The notes below the pieces were generated by a model. It was not told where the DNA came from and made no database searches. It saw nothing but the letters and a program-made list of their open reading frames with translations. Shown here piece after piece: positions 41,647 through 51,357 of a stretch of 64,000 nt of DNA. Every line of letters begins with the position of its first letter. Position 1 is the first letter of the stretch. The stretch comes from Pseudomonas monteilii NBRC 103158 = DSM 14164 (lineage in GTDB: Bacteria > Pseudomonadota > Gammaproteobacteria > Pseudomonadales > Pseudomonadaceae): the NCBI RefSeq assembly GCF_000730605.1, contig NZ_BBIS01000044.1, positions 1-64,000 on the forward strand, given 5' to 3'. A program made the translations under genes and the position numbers.

Positions 41647-43065
41647 TCAACGCTTCGCTACGCGCTCCAGCACTGCACGCTCGCGGTTGAACGCCAGGAA
41701 GTACTTGTTGACGCTATTGACGAAGTTGACCGGCCCCATGCCGACCTGCTCCATGGCGATGCGCTCGGTCTGGAAGAACCACTGGTTGCCATTGAGGCCA
41801 CGCCGCCGGGCCTCGGCACGCATGGCCTGGACCCGCTCGGGGCCAAGGTTGTAGGCCGCCAGCACAAAGGCCATGCGTTCACGCTCGTTGATCTTGGGGC
41901 TGGCAAAGAACTTGCGACGGATCAGCGCCAGGTAACGGGCACTGGCTTGTACATTGCCATCTACCGTGGCGGTGTTGCTCACCCCTACCCGCTGGGCCGC
42001 CAAAGGCGTTATCTGCATCAGGCCGTGGGCACCGCCAGTGCCACGCGCGGCCGGGTTGAGGGTGGACTCCTTGAAGGCCAGCGCGGCCAGGTTGAGCCAA
42101 TCGATCTGCTGCGCCTGGCCATGCTTCTGCAGCACTGCACGCACCGAGGCCAGGCGCTGACGGTCCTTGCTGGCCAACGGGTTGTGCACCCTGTACTGGC
42201 GGCGGTAGATGCGCTCGAAGGCGGCATCCTGGTTGTCCGGTGCACGGTAGCCCTGCAGGAAACGATCGACCGTGGCCAGCAATTGCGGTGCATCGCGCCC
42301 TACATACCAACGCATGGCCTGCGGAGCCCCCAGGTGCACCCGGGTGTCCAGGCGCAGGCGTGGCATCACCCGCGCCCAGCGCCGGGCAATGGGTTGCTCG
42401 ACCACCGTCAGGTGATAGATGCCCGCCTGCACCATCTCCAGCACATCCTCTACCGCCAGCGTTGAGTCGACCCATTCCACCTTGATCGGCGGCCGTTTGC
42501 GCAGCGCCAGTTGCTGGTTGACCTGCTGGATCAGCGGCCCGGCAGCACTGGCGCTGGTCAAAGCCACGGTGCGCCCGGAAAGCTGTTCGACCTTACTGAA
42601 GCTTCGCTCGCCTTTGCGCCCAACCAGCATCAGCGGCACCTGGTCGAGAATTGGCGCACTGCTGCTGACACCGCGCACCGTGCCGGGGTCAAGCAGCTCG
42701 CCCGGCGCTGCCAGGTCACCCTCGCCGCGGGCCAGTGCGCCTAGCAGTTGTTCCTTGGCCCGTGGGATGAGCTTGAGTTGAATCTCCTGGCCATCGGCGG
42801 CACGGGCATTGAGGTAATGCTCCAGGGCGCGCAGGCGGTAGTATTCGATGCCGACCGGCTCACCTTTGACCTCGCCTGAGCTGTTACGGCTTTGATTGAC
42901 CAGCACCCGCAACACCTGGCTGGAGCGAATCTGTTGCAGGTCGCGCACCTTGGCTGGTGGGATATTCTGCTGCGGCCCCGGCGCGCGCGCATGGGCGGCA
43001 CCGGGCAGGGTCAGCCCAATCGTCAGCCCGAGCGTGAACAGGAAGGTGAGCCAGCATCGCAGCAT
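41647..43065 (-). CDS. MltF-like membrane-bound lytic murein transglycosylase, 472 aa
   Basis: It cleaves peptidoglycan glycan strands. A signal peptide covers about residues 1-27. A substrate-binding-protein-like domain (about 45-290) is followed by the SLT catalytic domain: catalytic Glu333 is in FKESTLNPAARG, then GAHGLMQITP and FVLAAYNLGPERVQ. I chose ATG 43065 since the signal peptide starts there; the ORF extends 25 codons. It is a paralogue of MltF, which it matches in layout but which usually lies elsewhere. Confidence 0.9.
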   Translation of the reverse strand: MLRCWLTFLFTLGLTIGLTLPGAAHARAPGPQQNIPPAKVRDLQQIRSSQVLRVLVNQSRNSSGEVKGEPVGIEYYRLRALEHYLNARAADGQEIQLKLIPRAKEQLLGALARGEGDLAAPGELLDPGTVRGVSSSAPILDQVPLMLVGRKGERSFSKVEQLSGRTVALTSASAAGPLIQQVNQQLALRKRPPIKVEWVDSTLAVEDVLEMVQAGIYHLTVVEQPIARRWARVMPRLRLDTRVHLGAPQAMRWYVGRDAPQLLATVDRFLQGYRAPDNQDAAFERIYRRQYRVHNPLASKDRQRLASVRAVLQKHGQAQQIDWLNLAALAFKESTLNPAARGTGGAHGLMQITPLAAQRVGVSNTATVDGNVQASARYLALIRRKFFASPKINERERMAFVLAAYNLGPERVQAMRAEARRRGLNGNQWFFQTERIAMEQVGMGPVNFVNSVNKYFLAFNRERAVLERVAKR

Positions 43066-43221
43066 GCAAAACGTGTCCGTGGTCGGTGGGCGGCATCCAT
43101 GGGTTGCACCGCCAAGTGAGAAATGGCGGTAAAAGACCACGGCAACAGCATGAAGTTCTTGGTTTTTTCAGAAAAACGCGGTTTTTGCTATGCTGGCCGC
43201 CCCGCGGCACGAGATAGCACC

Positions 43222-44019
43222 ATGCAACTGATCGATATCGGCGTCAACCTGACCAACAGCAGTTTCCACGACCAGCAGGCAGCCATTGTCGAGCGCGCAC
43301 GTGAAGCCGGTGTAGCGCAAATGGTGCTGACTGGCACCAGCCTGGCAGTCAGCGAGCAGGCACTGGAGCTGTGCCAGCAGCTGGATAACAGCGGCGCGCA
43401 CCTGTTCGCCACGGCAGGCGTACACCCTCACGATGCCAAGGCCTGGGATGCCGGTAGTGAGCGCCGTTTGCGCCAACTGCTGAATGAGCAACGCGTGCGT
43501 GCGGTGGGCGAATGCGGCCTGGATTTCAACCGCGACTTCTCCCCTCGCCCGCTGCAGGAAAAAGCCCTGGAAGCCCAGCTGGCCCTGGCTGCGGAACTGC
43601 GCCTGCCGGTGTTCCTGCATGAGCGCGACGCCAGCGAGCGTTTGCTGGCGATCCTGAAGGATTATCGCGACCACCTGACCGGCGCGGTGGTGCACTGCTT
43701 TACCGGCGAACGCGAGGCACTGTTCGCCTACCTGGACATGGACCTGCACATCGGCATTACCGGCTGGATCTGCGACGAACGCCGTGGCACTCATCTGCAC
43801 CCGCTGGTAGGCAACATTGCCGAAGGCCGGCTGATGCTGGAAAGCGACGCCCCCTACCTGCTGCCACGCAGCCTGCGTCCCAAGCCGAAGAACGGGCGCA
43901 ACGAGCCGGCGTTTTTGCCAGAGGTGCTGCGTGAAGTCGCCTTGCACCGGGCCGAATCAGCCGAGCATACGGCTGCCCACACCACCGCAACGGCGCGGGC
44001 ATTTTTCCAGCTTCCGTGA
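43222..44019 (+). CDS. TatD-family metal-dependent hydrolase, 265 aa
   Basis: A TIM-barrel deoxyribonuclease-like protein. Metal ligands are visible: the first metal-binding aspartate in MQLIDIGVNL, GVHPHDA, VGECGLDFNRDF, FLHERDA, VHCFTG and the late LESDAPYL. The ATG at 43222 gives the normal 265-residue length; the ORF could extend 33 codons. TatD proteins act in DNA repair and cell clearance. Confidence 0.93.
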   Translation: MQLIDIGVNLTNSSFHDQQAAIVERAREAGVAQMVLTGTSLAVSEQALELCQQLDNSGAHLFATAGVHPHDAKAWDAGSERRLRQLLNEQRVRAVGECGLDFNRDFSPRPLQEKALEAQLALAAELRLPVFLHERDASERLLAILKDYRDHLTGAVVHCFTGEREALFAYLDMDLHIGITGWICDERRGTHLHPLVGNIAEGRLMLESDAPYLLPRSLRPKPKNGRNEPAFLPEVLREVALHRAESAEHTAAHTTATARAFFQLP

Positions 44020-44128
44020 GCCCTGCGTGCGGGCTGTTGATATGTATCAACATCTTGCTGAGTAGATACAGGCACAATGATGGCACCTTGCCAATATTGT
44101 TTCCGCTCAACTCAGAGAAGACCTGCCC

Positions 44129-45607
44129 ATGGGTGCCTGGCTTAGCAATGTTTCCCTGAAGTACAAATTCTGGGCCGTCAACGCGGTGGCCTTTGTCACG
44201 ACCTTGCTGCTGGTGCTCTACGCCGTGCACCTGGAGCAACGCGCCCGCGCCGAGGCAGCGCAGGCCCAGGCGGCCGCACAAGCCCAGCTGATAGCCGCCT
44301 GGCCGGCTGGGCAAGCACTGCCCCGCCTTGCCAATGTCATCAGCTGGCCTGCGGGGCAAACGCCGACGTTCGCCGGTGAGGCGCTCGACCCCCTGCGCAA
44401 CGCCCAAGGCTGGGTCGAACTGCCAGGCGCCTGGGTCCTCGGAGAAAACCCGCTGCGCGGCGCACAGGTACTGCGCAACGGCGACCAGCAAGTGGCCGTG
44501 GTGGCACAGTCGCCAAGCCTGCGCCAGGTGTTCTTTGACCGCTTCAGTAACTACGCCGCGTGCGTGCTGATCCTGATGCTGGCCATGCTTGGCGCTTCGC
44601 AGTTGCTGATCCGCTTCCTGCTCAGCCAGCTCAACACCTTGAAAGACGTGATGCTGCATGTGGAGAAAACCGGTGACCTGGCTGCCCGCGTGCCGCTGGC
44701 CTGCGGCGACGAGGTCGGCCAGATGGCCGGGGCCTTCAATGCGATGCAGGCCACCTACCACCGGGTCGTCAGCACTGTTGCCCACACGGCGGCACAACTG
44801 GACTCGGGCGCCGCACGCCTGGCCGCCAGCATGAGCGACGTGCGACACGGCATGCTCGGCCAGCAAAGCGAAACCGACCAGGCCGCCACCGCCATCAATG
44901 AAATGTCGGCGACGGTACACCACATCGCCGAGCATGCCGGTGCCACCCGCGACCTGTCGCAAACCGCCGACACGTTGGCCGGCAGTGGCAAAGAGGTGGT
45001 CAGCCGGGTACAGGACTCGATTTCCGGGCTTTCCAGCGGCGTGCAGCAAACTGCCGAAATGATTCGCCAACTGGCCGACGACAGCCAGAAGATCAACGGC
45101 GTGGTCAGCGTGATCCACAGCATCGCCGAGCAAACCAACCTGCTGGCGCTCAACGCTGCCATCGAAGCAGCCCGTGCTGGCGACCTAGGGCGCGGCTTTG
45201 CCGTGGTGGCCGATGAGGTGCGCAACCTGGCCAAGCGTGTGCAAACCTCTACCGACGAAATCACCACCATGGTCTCGGCCCTGCAATCGGGCACCCGCGA
45301 TGCGGTGGAGTTCATGCAGGAAAGCTCTTACAAAGCCGACGACTGCGTGCGACAAGCCCAGGAGGCCGGCGAAGCGCTGGCCGAGATTACCGATGCAGTG
45401 GCGCAGATGCGCGAAAGCAACACCCAGATCGCCGTGGCCGCCGAGCAACAAAGCCAGGTGGCCGAGGAAATGAACCGCGCCGTGGTGAGCATCCGCGATG
45501 TCACCGAGCAGACCGTGCAGCAGACGGTGGGCTCGGCCACCACCAGCAGCGAACTGGCGACCCTGGCCGGCGAACTCAGCAAAGCCATTGGCCAGCTCAA
45601 GCTATAG
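44129..45607 (+). CDS. Methyl-accepting chemotaxis protein, 492 aa
   Basis: Two membrane helices (about 13-32 and 145-165) flank a small periplasmic sensor domain of about 110 residues. A HAMP domain (to about 215) leads to the signalling domain. The hairpin tip is EQTNLLALNAAIEAARAGDLGRG, then FAVVADEVRNLA, with the variant GDLGRG for the usual GEQGRG. It signals through CheA/CheW. The ligand is unknown. It is separate from any other chemotaxis gene. Confidence 0.92.
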   Translation: MGAWLSNVSLKYKFWAVNAVAFVTTLLLVLYAVHLEQRARAEAAQAQAAAQAQLIAAWPAGQALPRLANVISWPAGQTPTFAGEALDPLRNAQGWVELPGAWVLGENPLRGAQVLRNGDQQVAVVAQSPSLRQVFFDRFSNYAACVLILMLAMLGASQLLIRFLLSQLNTLKDVMLHVEKTGDLAARVPLACGDEVGQMAGAFNAMQATYHRVVSTVAHTAAQLDSGAARLAASMSDVRHGMLGQQSETDQAATAINEMSATVHHIAEHAGATRDLSQTADTLAGSGKEVVSRVQDSISGLSSGVQQTAEMIRQLADDSQKINGVVSVIHSIAEQTNLLALNAAIEAARAGDLGRGFAVVADEVRNLAKRVQTSTDEITTMVSALQSGTRDAVEFMQESSYKADDCVRQAQEAGEALAEITDAVAQMRESNTQIAVAAEQQSQVAEEMNRAVVSIRDVTEQTVQQTVGSATTSSELATLAGELSKAIGQLKL

Positions 45608-45682
45608 TCACCATAGCCAGCCTCGATTGGCCCCCATACGGAGGCCGCACTAAGCTTTGGGCATGACCGTGAGGAAATGCCC

Positions 45683-46051
45683 ATGAGCAAGCGTCTGCCC
45701 AACCTGCCCGCCTGGCAATGGCGTGGCTACCACCACAACCACCGCCACCCAACCAACCTCGTGCTGCACCTGATTGCCGTGCCGCTGTTCATTCTGGGTG
45801 CGCTGTTGGTTCTGTCCGGCCTGTTCGCCCTGGTTCTGGGGCAGATTGCCGTCGGCGTGATCGCCCTGATTGCGGGGCTTGGTTTGCAGCGCCAGGGGCA
45901 CCGGTTGGAAGCCGAGCAGCCTGAGCCGTTCGCCAATCGTCAGGACGCGGTGCAGCGATTGCTGACCGAGCAGTTCATTACCTTTCCACGCTTTGTGCTG
46001 AGCGGGGCGTGGTGGAAGGCCTGGCGGGAGCGACACAAGCACCGGCATTGA
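45683..46051 (+). CDS. DUF962 (Mpo1-like) membrane protein, 122 aa
   Basis: I placed the start at 45683 (MSKRLP) because GAGG lies eight bases upstream; an ATG two codons earlier leaves no space. The WQWRGYHHNHRHPTNLVLHL signature and two hydrophobic helices (about 25-48 and 52-72) fit DUF962, whose yeast member Mpo1 is a dioxygenase acting on 2-hydroxy fatty acids. The iron-binding histidines may be those in HHNHRHP. The bacterial role is inferred. Confidence 0.8.
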   Translation: MSKRLPNLPAWQWRGYHHNHRHPTNLVLHLIAVPLFILGALLVLSGLFALVLGQIAVGVIALIAGLGLQRQGHRLEAEQPEPFANRQDAVQRLLTEQFITFPRFVLSGAWWKAWRERHKHRH

Positions 46052-46083
46052 TGCCAAGGGGCTGTTTGCGCTCCCAGGATTGA

Positions 46084-46881
46084 TCAGGCAAATACGGTCA
46101 CGGTCTGCCGGCTCAGGGCCAGCAATTCGCCCTCTGCCGTCCAAAGGGCGGCCGCAGCATGCCCATAGCCATCCCGCGCATGTTCGGTTTCCACGCAATA
46201 GCGGCACCAGTCAAAGGTCGACAATTTCGCCGTAGGCTGGATGAACTCGATGGTCCAGGTCAGCGTACTGCCAGCAGCCGGTTGTTTGAGAAACGGCATC
46301 AGGCTCGGCGGCCAGGCATCGACCAGCGCCAGCAGGTGTGCTTCATTGACCTGTTCTTCTGCCACATCCCGCAACCGTACCCAACCGCCCATCTTGCGCG
46401 ACTGATTGCCACTGAACGGCAAACCGCCCAACGCCCAGCGCAAGGCGACATGGCGCATGAACTCGGGTGTGACGCCCTTGATATAGGGCAGTTCGGGTGC
46501 GGCGTCTTCAAGCGCTTTCATTTCCATGGCCGGTAATGCCGGTACATCGACGACAGATGGGCGCCCCGCGCCGAAATTGCCTTGCACCAAGGTCACCACC
46601 TGGCCATCCTGGACCGCGCGGCCCAGCAAGGTGCTGACAGCCTTGCCTTCGCGCAGCACCTCCACCTCGAAGCGAATGGGCACGTCCGCGGCCGCAGGCG
46701 CTACGAAGCTGATGGCCAGCGAGCGTACCGGCCGGCTGTCGGTGAGTTTCAGGCGCATGGCCTCATAGACCATGGCCGCCATCAGCCCGCCAAAGGCAGC
46801 GCGGCCCTGGGCCCAGCTGGGCGGGATGCTGACGGCTTCCGAGTTGGCTCGCACAGCGTCGAGCAGTTGAGTGAAATTCAT
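46084..46881 (-). CDS. TesB-like acyl-CoA thioesterase, 265 aa
   Basis: A double hot-dog thioesterase: the N-terminal half has AFGGLMAAMVYEAMRLK, and the C-terminal half ends with the ARDGYGHAAAALWTAEGELLAL strand pattern. It should hydrolyse acyl-CoA. The substrate length is not readable. The gene is flanked by a spacer and a CHAD gene. Confidence 0.87.
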   Translation of the reverse strand: MNFTQLLDAVRANSEAVSIPPSWAQGRAAFGGLMAAMVYEAMRLKLTDSRPVRSLAISFVAPAAADVPIRFEVEVLREGKAVSTLLGRAVQDGQVVTLVQGNFGAGRPSVVDVPALPAMEMKALEDAAPELPYIKGVTPEFMRHVALRWALGGLPFSGNQSRKMGGWVRLRDVAEEQVNEAHLLALVDAWPPSLMPFLKQPAAGSTLTWTIEFIQPTAKLSTFDWCRYCVETEHARDGYGHAAAALWTAEGELLALSRQTVTVFA

Positions 46882-46967
46882 GGGCCGGCTCCTGCCTGCA
46901 GAAAGGGTCTGCCCATCCTAGCCAGCAAACCCTGGGCGATCAGCCCGCATATCGGTCATTGTTCGGG

Positions 46968-47735
46968 CTAACGCCGCTCCAGTGCCTGCGACATGGCATC
47001 CAGCGTCACGTCCGACTGGCGCTCGGCTTCGTGCAACTCCCGCTCCCAGTCGGCCTGGCAGGGGGCAAGGTCTGCATGGTCGCGCGCCTGCAGCAGCCAC
47101 TGCAGGCGGTCATGCCAGCCCCCCAGGTCGCTCTGCGCCTTTTTCAGCAAGCGCTGCAGCTTTTTCCCGGCGTGGTCGAGCTGCGGGTAGGCTTCATCGC
47201 CATAGCGCGCACGCTTGATCAGCAAGCGCAGGCGGTGACGGTCGTGAGCCGGATCCTGCAAGGCTTTGTGCAATGTACGCCACTGCTTGACCAGGCGCTT
47301 GTCGATGCGCTTGCCCAGTGACCTGGTCAGCCCCTCGCGGCCGGCTGCCCGCAGAAACAACGGAAACGCGTCGACAATCGCCAGCACACGCGCCAGCTGC
47401 GGGCTGGTAGCCACACTGGCGAAGGTCCTGTCCCGCCCTTCCAGGCGCCGCTGCCCGACCGCGACGTGGCCGCGCGCGATCAGCTCGGCTGCCAGCACCT
47501 CACGATCGCGCAGCGGCGTGGTCAGGGTACCCAAGGCCCTGGCGGCATCCTCCAGCTGTTCCACGCCTGGCAACCCGCGCAGGGGCCTCAGCAGGCTGCG
47601 TAGACGGCGCAAGGTAATACGCAGGTCATGCAGCGCCTCGCTGTCGGTATTGGCAGCCAGGCGCTCGCGACACGCCAGCAGACGTACCTGCACGGCCAGC
47701 ATCTGGGCAACTACATGATCGAGCATGGCAGACAT
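46968..47735 (-). CDS. CHAD-domain protein, 255 aa
   Basis: A conserved histidine alpha-helical (CHAD) domain covers almost the whole protein: LHDLRITLRRLRSLLRPL near residues 34-52 and the arginine-rich HRLRLLIKRARYGDEAY near 170-187. Other CHAD proteins bind inorganic polyphosphate. A basic surface is expected. It lies 14 bases after a lipoprotein gene (transcriptionally, downstream gene order is reversed). Confidence 0.88.
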   Translation of the reverse strand: MSAMLDHVVAQMLAVQVRLLACRERLAANTDSEALHDLRITLRRLRSLLRPLRGLPGVEQLEDAARALGTLTTPLRDREVLAAELIARGHVAVGQRRLEGRDRTFASVATSPQLARVLAIVDAFPLFLRAAGREGLTRSLGKRIDKRLVKQWRTLHKALQDPAHDRHRLRLLIKRARYGDEAYPQLDHAGKKLQRLLKKAQSDLGGWHDRLQWLLQARDHADLAPCQADWERELHEAERQSDVTLDAMSQALERR

Positions 47736-47749
47736 AAGACGCTCCTCGG

Positions 47750-48028
47750 TCAGCGCCCGGCGCGAGACTCACGAATGTAGAACCGCGCCTTCTCGGCCTT
47801 GCGGGTACAGCTTTCGTAGCCTTCGAACTGCTGCTGGGTCTTCGCGCCGGTCAGCAGCGACAAGGCTTTGGAGTAGCTCACGGCACCGGCAAAGCCTTCG
47901 GCCTTGGCCAGGTCCAGCTCCTTCCAGGCGGCATCCAGCTGGGTGGCGCAGTTGTCGCGGTAGGCCGTCTTGCCCGCGCAGCCTGCCAAGGCCAGGGCAA
48001 TCAGTGGAAGGCAGATCCAGGCTTTCAT
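47750..48028 (-). CDS. Small lipoprotein, 92 aa
   Basis: A lipoprotein signal ends at ALALAGC (Cys17), so the mature protein is lipidated. The rest is soluble, helical and has two further cysteines (NCATQL, YESCTRK) that could pair. It precedes the CHAD gene by 14 bases on the same strand, which suggests one transcript. No function is known. Confidence 0.75.
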   Translation of the reverse strand: MKAWICLPLIALALAGCAGKTAYRDNCATQLDAAWKELDLAKAEGFAGAVSYSKALSLLTGAKTQQQFEGYESCTRKAEKARFYIRESRAGR

Positions 48029-48208
48029 CGGTATGACCTCAATGGTAAAAAAACGGTGGCTGTTCGACGCCCGGGCAACTGAAAAGTGCCCTGCCCAGCC
48101 AACTTTGCGTGGCCAGCATTATCACAGTAGCTCAGCGCGATCTACATTGAAGCACAGGCCGCCAAGGGTGCATTGTAGGACCATGGTTGCACGGCCCGAG
48201 GAATGTTC

Positions 48209-49249
48209 ATGAGTAAACGCGTGGCACTGGTATTGGGATCGGGCGGCGCCCGAGGATATGCGCACATTGGCGTGATTGAGGAAATCGAGCGCCGGGGCTA
48301 CGACATCGCCTGCATCGCCGGGTGCTCCATGGGGGCGGTGATTGGCGGCATCTACGCCGCCGGCAAGCTGGAAGACTACCGCAACTGGATCGAGAGCCTC
48401 GACTACCTGGATGTACTGCGCCTGGTGGACGTGAGCTTTCGCCTCGGCGCCATTCGTGGTGACAAGGTGTTCGGGCAGATCCGCAAGATCGTCGGCGAGA
48501 TCAACATCGAACAACTGCGCATCCCCTACACGGCGGTTGCCGCCGACCTCACCAACCAGCAGGAAATCTGGTTTCAGGAGGGTTGCCTGCACCAGGCCAT
48601 GCGCGCCTCGGCGGCCATCCCCAGCCTGTTCACGCCGGTGATGCAGGGCAATCGCATGCTGGTCGACGGCGGCATCCTCAACCCGCTGCCGATCGTGCCG
48701 GTGGTGTCCAGCCACTGCGACCTGATCATCGCGGTCAACCTCAACGCCACCAACCAGAAGCAGTATCAATTGCCAGTGATCGAGCGCCCGGCGGCGTTCA
48801 AGATGCGTTTTGACTCCCTGCTGAGCTCATTGGGCTCTCGCTTGCCGTTCCGGCGCAAGCCGGCGGAAGAGCTGATACGCATCGAACAGGAGATCGTTGC
48901 CGAAGGGCTGGCGCCGCCGAACCCGTGGCTGGCAGATGCCGCCAACCCGGAAGGCCAGCAACCGGCAGCGGCCCCCGAGCGCGAGGGGGCGCCCAAGTCG
49001 GCGACCGGCTCGTTCATCATTGACAACGTGGGGCCGGCTTCGCTGCTGGATTTGATCAACCAGAGCTTCGAAGTGATGCAGACCTCGCTGGCGCAGTACA
49101 AGATCGCCGGCTATCCACCGGATGTACTGATCAACGTGCCCAAGCGGGTGTGCCGGTTTTTCGAGTTTTACAAAGCGCCGGAGCTGATTGCTTTGGGGCG
49201 GGAGATTGCGCGCGATACGCTAGATAACTATGAGGGTGTAAAGCGCTAG
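48209..49249 (+). CDS. Patatin-like phospholipase family protein, 346 aa
   Basis: A patatin lipase: the oxyanion loop GSGGARGYAH (residues 10-19) and the catalytic Ser in GCSMG near 39-43, with the catalytic Asp in VDGGIL near 152-157. I placed the start at 48209 (MSKRVALV) as AGGA lies eight bases upstream. It lacks a signal peptide and may act on inner-membrane lipids, like the E. coli RssA group. It ends in a terminator. Confidence 0.9.
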   Translation: MSKRVALVLGSGGARGYAHIGVIEEIERRGYDIACIAGCSMGAVIGGIYAAGKLEDYRNWIESLDYLDVLRLVDVSFRLGAIRGDKVFGQIRKIVGEINIEQLRIPYTAVAADLTNQQEIWFQEGCLHQAMRASAAIPSLFTPVMQGNRMLVDGGILNPLPIVPVVSSHCDLIIAVNLNATNQKQYQLPVIERPAAFKMRFDSLLSSLGSRLPFRRKPAEELIRIEQEIVAEGLAPPNPWLADAANPEGQQPAAAPEREGAPKSATGSFIIDNVGPASLLDLINQSFEVMQTSLAQYKIAGYPPDVLINVPKRVCRFFEFYKAPELIALGREIARDTLDNYEGVKR

Positions 49250-49258
49250 CGCAGAAAT

Positions 49259-49288
49259 GAAACAGGCCGCACAAGGCGGCCTGTTTCT
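49259..49288. terminator. Bidirectional terminator between patatin gene and ppiD
   Basis: AACAGGCCGC/GCGGCCTGTT with a short loop and TTTCTTC; the minus strand also has an A/T flank. Confidence 0.8.
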
Positions 49289-49304
49289 TCATGCAATGAT
49301 CACC

Positions 49305-51176
49305 TTAGTAACGGGTGATGTCTGCATTGGCTTCCAGCTGTTTGCGATAAGCCGCAAAGTCCTGCTGGCCAGCGCGCGACGCGAGGTAGCGGCGGATCTG
49401 CTGCTTCTCTTCGTCGGTGGCGGTGGCGCCTTCGTTAACACCCTTGAGCTGCAGCACCACCAGGCTACCGTCACGCAGCACTACGCTGCCGTAAACCGGC
49501 TTGTCCTTGGCCTGCGGCTTGCCGAGGCGGAACAGTGCCTGCAGTTCGGCCGGGTCAATACCGTCCTCGCCACGGGTAACAGCCTCATAGGCCTTCCAGC
49601 CCTGCCCTTCATGCACGCTGCCCGCTGCGATGGAGCCGTCACGCAGGCCGGCAATCAGCTTGTCTGCCTTGGCCTTGAGTTCGGCGGTCGCCTTGTCTTT
49701 GGCCAGCTGCTCGCTGATGTTCTTGGCCACGGCCTCCAGCGGCAGTTGCTCCGGCTTGCGGTGCTCCTTGACGCGCAGTACCACGGTGGTTTCCGGGTCG
49801 AGCTCGATGGCGGTGCTGTTGGCACCTTCGTCCAGCACTTCTTCGGAGAACGCAGCCTGTACCACCGAACGGTTGGCAGTGATGCCTTCGCCACCCTCGC
49901 GGCCGAAGGCTGCGGAGGTGTGCACCTTGAGGTTCAGGTCCTGGGCCGGCTGAGCCAGGTCGGAGGCCTCGTAGGCAGCATCCTGCAGCTGCTTGCTGGC
50001 GTCGACGTAACGCTGCTCGACCAACGGGATCTTCAGGTCGCGGGTCAGTTTGTCCTTCAGGCTGGCGAAGCTCGGCACTTCTGGCGCTTGCACGCCCAGC
50101 AGCTTGATCAGGTGGTAGCCGAACTCGGTGCGTACCGGGGTCGATACCTGGCCATCCTGCAGCTTGTACAGCGCGTCTTCAAAGGCCGGGTCGTACACGC
50201 CCGGGCCGGCGAAGCCGAGGTCACCACCGTTGTTGGCCGAGCCTGGGTCCTGAGAGAACTCCTTGGCCAATGCGGCAAAGTCTTCACCCTTGGCCAGACG
50301 CTGCTCAATCTCTTCAGCACGGGCCTTGGCCTGGGCGTCGGTGACTTTATCGTTGACCTCGATGAGGATGTGCGCGGCATGGCGCTGTTCCGCGAGGTTG
50401 GCGATTTCTTTCTCGTACTGGGCCTTGAGCTCTTCGTCGGTCACGTTGACCTGGTCGAAGAACGCCGACTTCTTCAGCTCGATGTAGTCGATCACCACCT
50501 GGTCAGGCGACATGAACTCCTTGGCGTGCTGGTCGTAGTGCGCCTTGACCTCTTCGTCGCTGACCTTGACCGAGGCCGGGTCGGCCTTGAAGGTCAGGGA
50601 AGCGAAGTCGCGGGTCTGCTTCTCCAGGCGGGCGAAAGCATCCACCTGCTGGTCGGTGACGAAGCTGCTGCCGGCCAGGCCGGTGCGCAGCTGGCCAATG
50701 AGCATTTCCTCGGCAAGCATGTCACGGAACTGCATGCGGCCGTAGCCCATCTGGCGGATGACCTGGTCGAAACGGTCAGCACTGAACTTGCCGTCCACCT
50801 GGAATTCCGGCGTCTGCAGGATCACCTGATCCAGCGCGGCTTCGGAGAAGGCGAACTTGGCATCTTCGGCGCCTTGCAGCAGCAGCTTGCGGCTGATCAG
50901 GCCCTTGAGGGCCTCTTCACGCAACAATTTGTCATCCAGCAGCGCCGGGTCGAAATCCTTGCCCAACTGTTGCATCAGCTGACGGCGCTGCATGTCAGCG
51001 GCCTGGCTGAGCTCGTTCTGGCTGATGGTCTGGCCGTTCACCTTGGCGGCGTCCTGGCTATGGGTGGCGGCCTGGAAAATGGCTTCAAAGCCGGTCAACG
51101 CCATCAACACGACGATAAGGCCGATGATGGTCTTGGCAATCCAACCTTGTGAATTGTCCCTGATATTTTGCAGCAT
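49305..51176 (-). CDS. ppiD: Periplasmic chaperone / peptidyl-prolyl isomerase PpiD, 623 aa
   Basis: PpiD is anchored in the inner membrane by an N-terminal helix (about 13-33) next to SecYEG. The body has a SurA-like N domain and a parvulin domain (about 240-360: AAHILIEVNDKV, FGYHLIKLLG), then a C-terminal domain. I chose ATG 51176 (MLQNIRDNSQGW) because the N-terminal TM begins there and GGGG precedes it. It lies downstream of hupB, as in other gammaproteobacteria. Confidence 0.93.
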   Translation of the reverse strand: MLQNIRDNSQGWIAKTIIGLIVVLMALTGFEAIFQAATHSQDAAKVNGQTISQNELSQAADMQRRQLMQQLGKDFDPALLDDKLLREEALKGLISRKLLLQGAEDAKFAFSEAALDQVILQTPEFQVDGKFSADRFDQVIRQMGYGRMQFRDMLAEEMLIGQLRTGLAGSSFVTDQQVDAFARLEKQTRDFASLTFKADPASVKVSDEEVKAHYDQHAKEFMSPDQVVIDYIELKKSAFFDQVNVTDEELKAQYEKEIANLAEQRHAAHILIEVNDKVTDAQAKARAEEIEQRLAKGEDFAALAKEFSQDPGSANNGGDLGFAGPGVYDPAFEDALYKLQDGQVSTPVRTEFGYHLIKLLGVQAPEVPSFASLKDKLTRDLKIPLVEQRYVDASKQLQDAAYEASDLAQPAQDLNLKVHTSAAFGREGGEGITANRSVVQAAFSEEVLDEGANSTAIELDPETTVVLRVKEHRKPEQLPLEAVAKNISEQLAKDKATAELKAKADKLIAGLRDGSIAAGSVHEGQGWKAYEAVTRGEDGIDPAELQALFRLGKPQAKDKPVYGSVVLRDGSLVVLQLKGVNEGATATDEEKQQIRRYLASRAGQQDFAAYRKQLEANADITRY

Positions 51177-51240
51177 GCGTCCCCCAGAAACGGCTGTACC
51201 ACTGCGTCGACAACCGCGGAGCGTGGGTAGAATCCTGATA

Positions 51241-51270
51241 AAAGAAAGGCGCATCCGAGGATGCGCCTTT
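51241..51270 (-). terminator. Intrinsic terminator after hupB
   Basis: On the minus strand AAAGGCGCATC/GATGCGCCTTT with a CTC-type loop is followed by CTTTTATC. It lies about 90 bases after the hupB stop and before ppiD. Confidence 0.75.
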
Positions 51271-51357
51271 GCTTAGCAAACGTGTCAGGCGGGAACGTTT
51301 GCGCCCCGCCATCACCGTGCTCGGACCAGGCCAGGCCGGGTCCGGCTGAAAGACGAC

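Noticed and set aside
49257..51152. Plus-strand frame of 631 codons opposite ppiD
   Set aside because: Antisense shadow of ppiD, Leu/Gly/Val-rich without domains.
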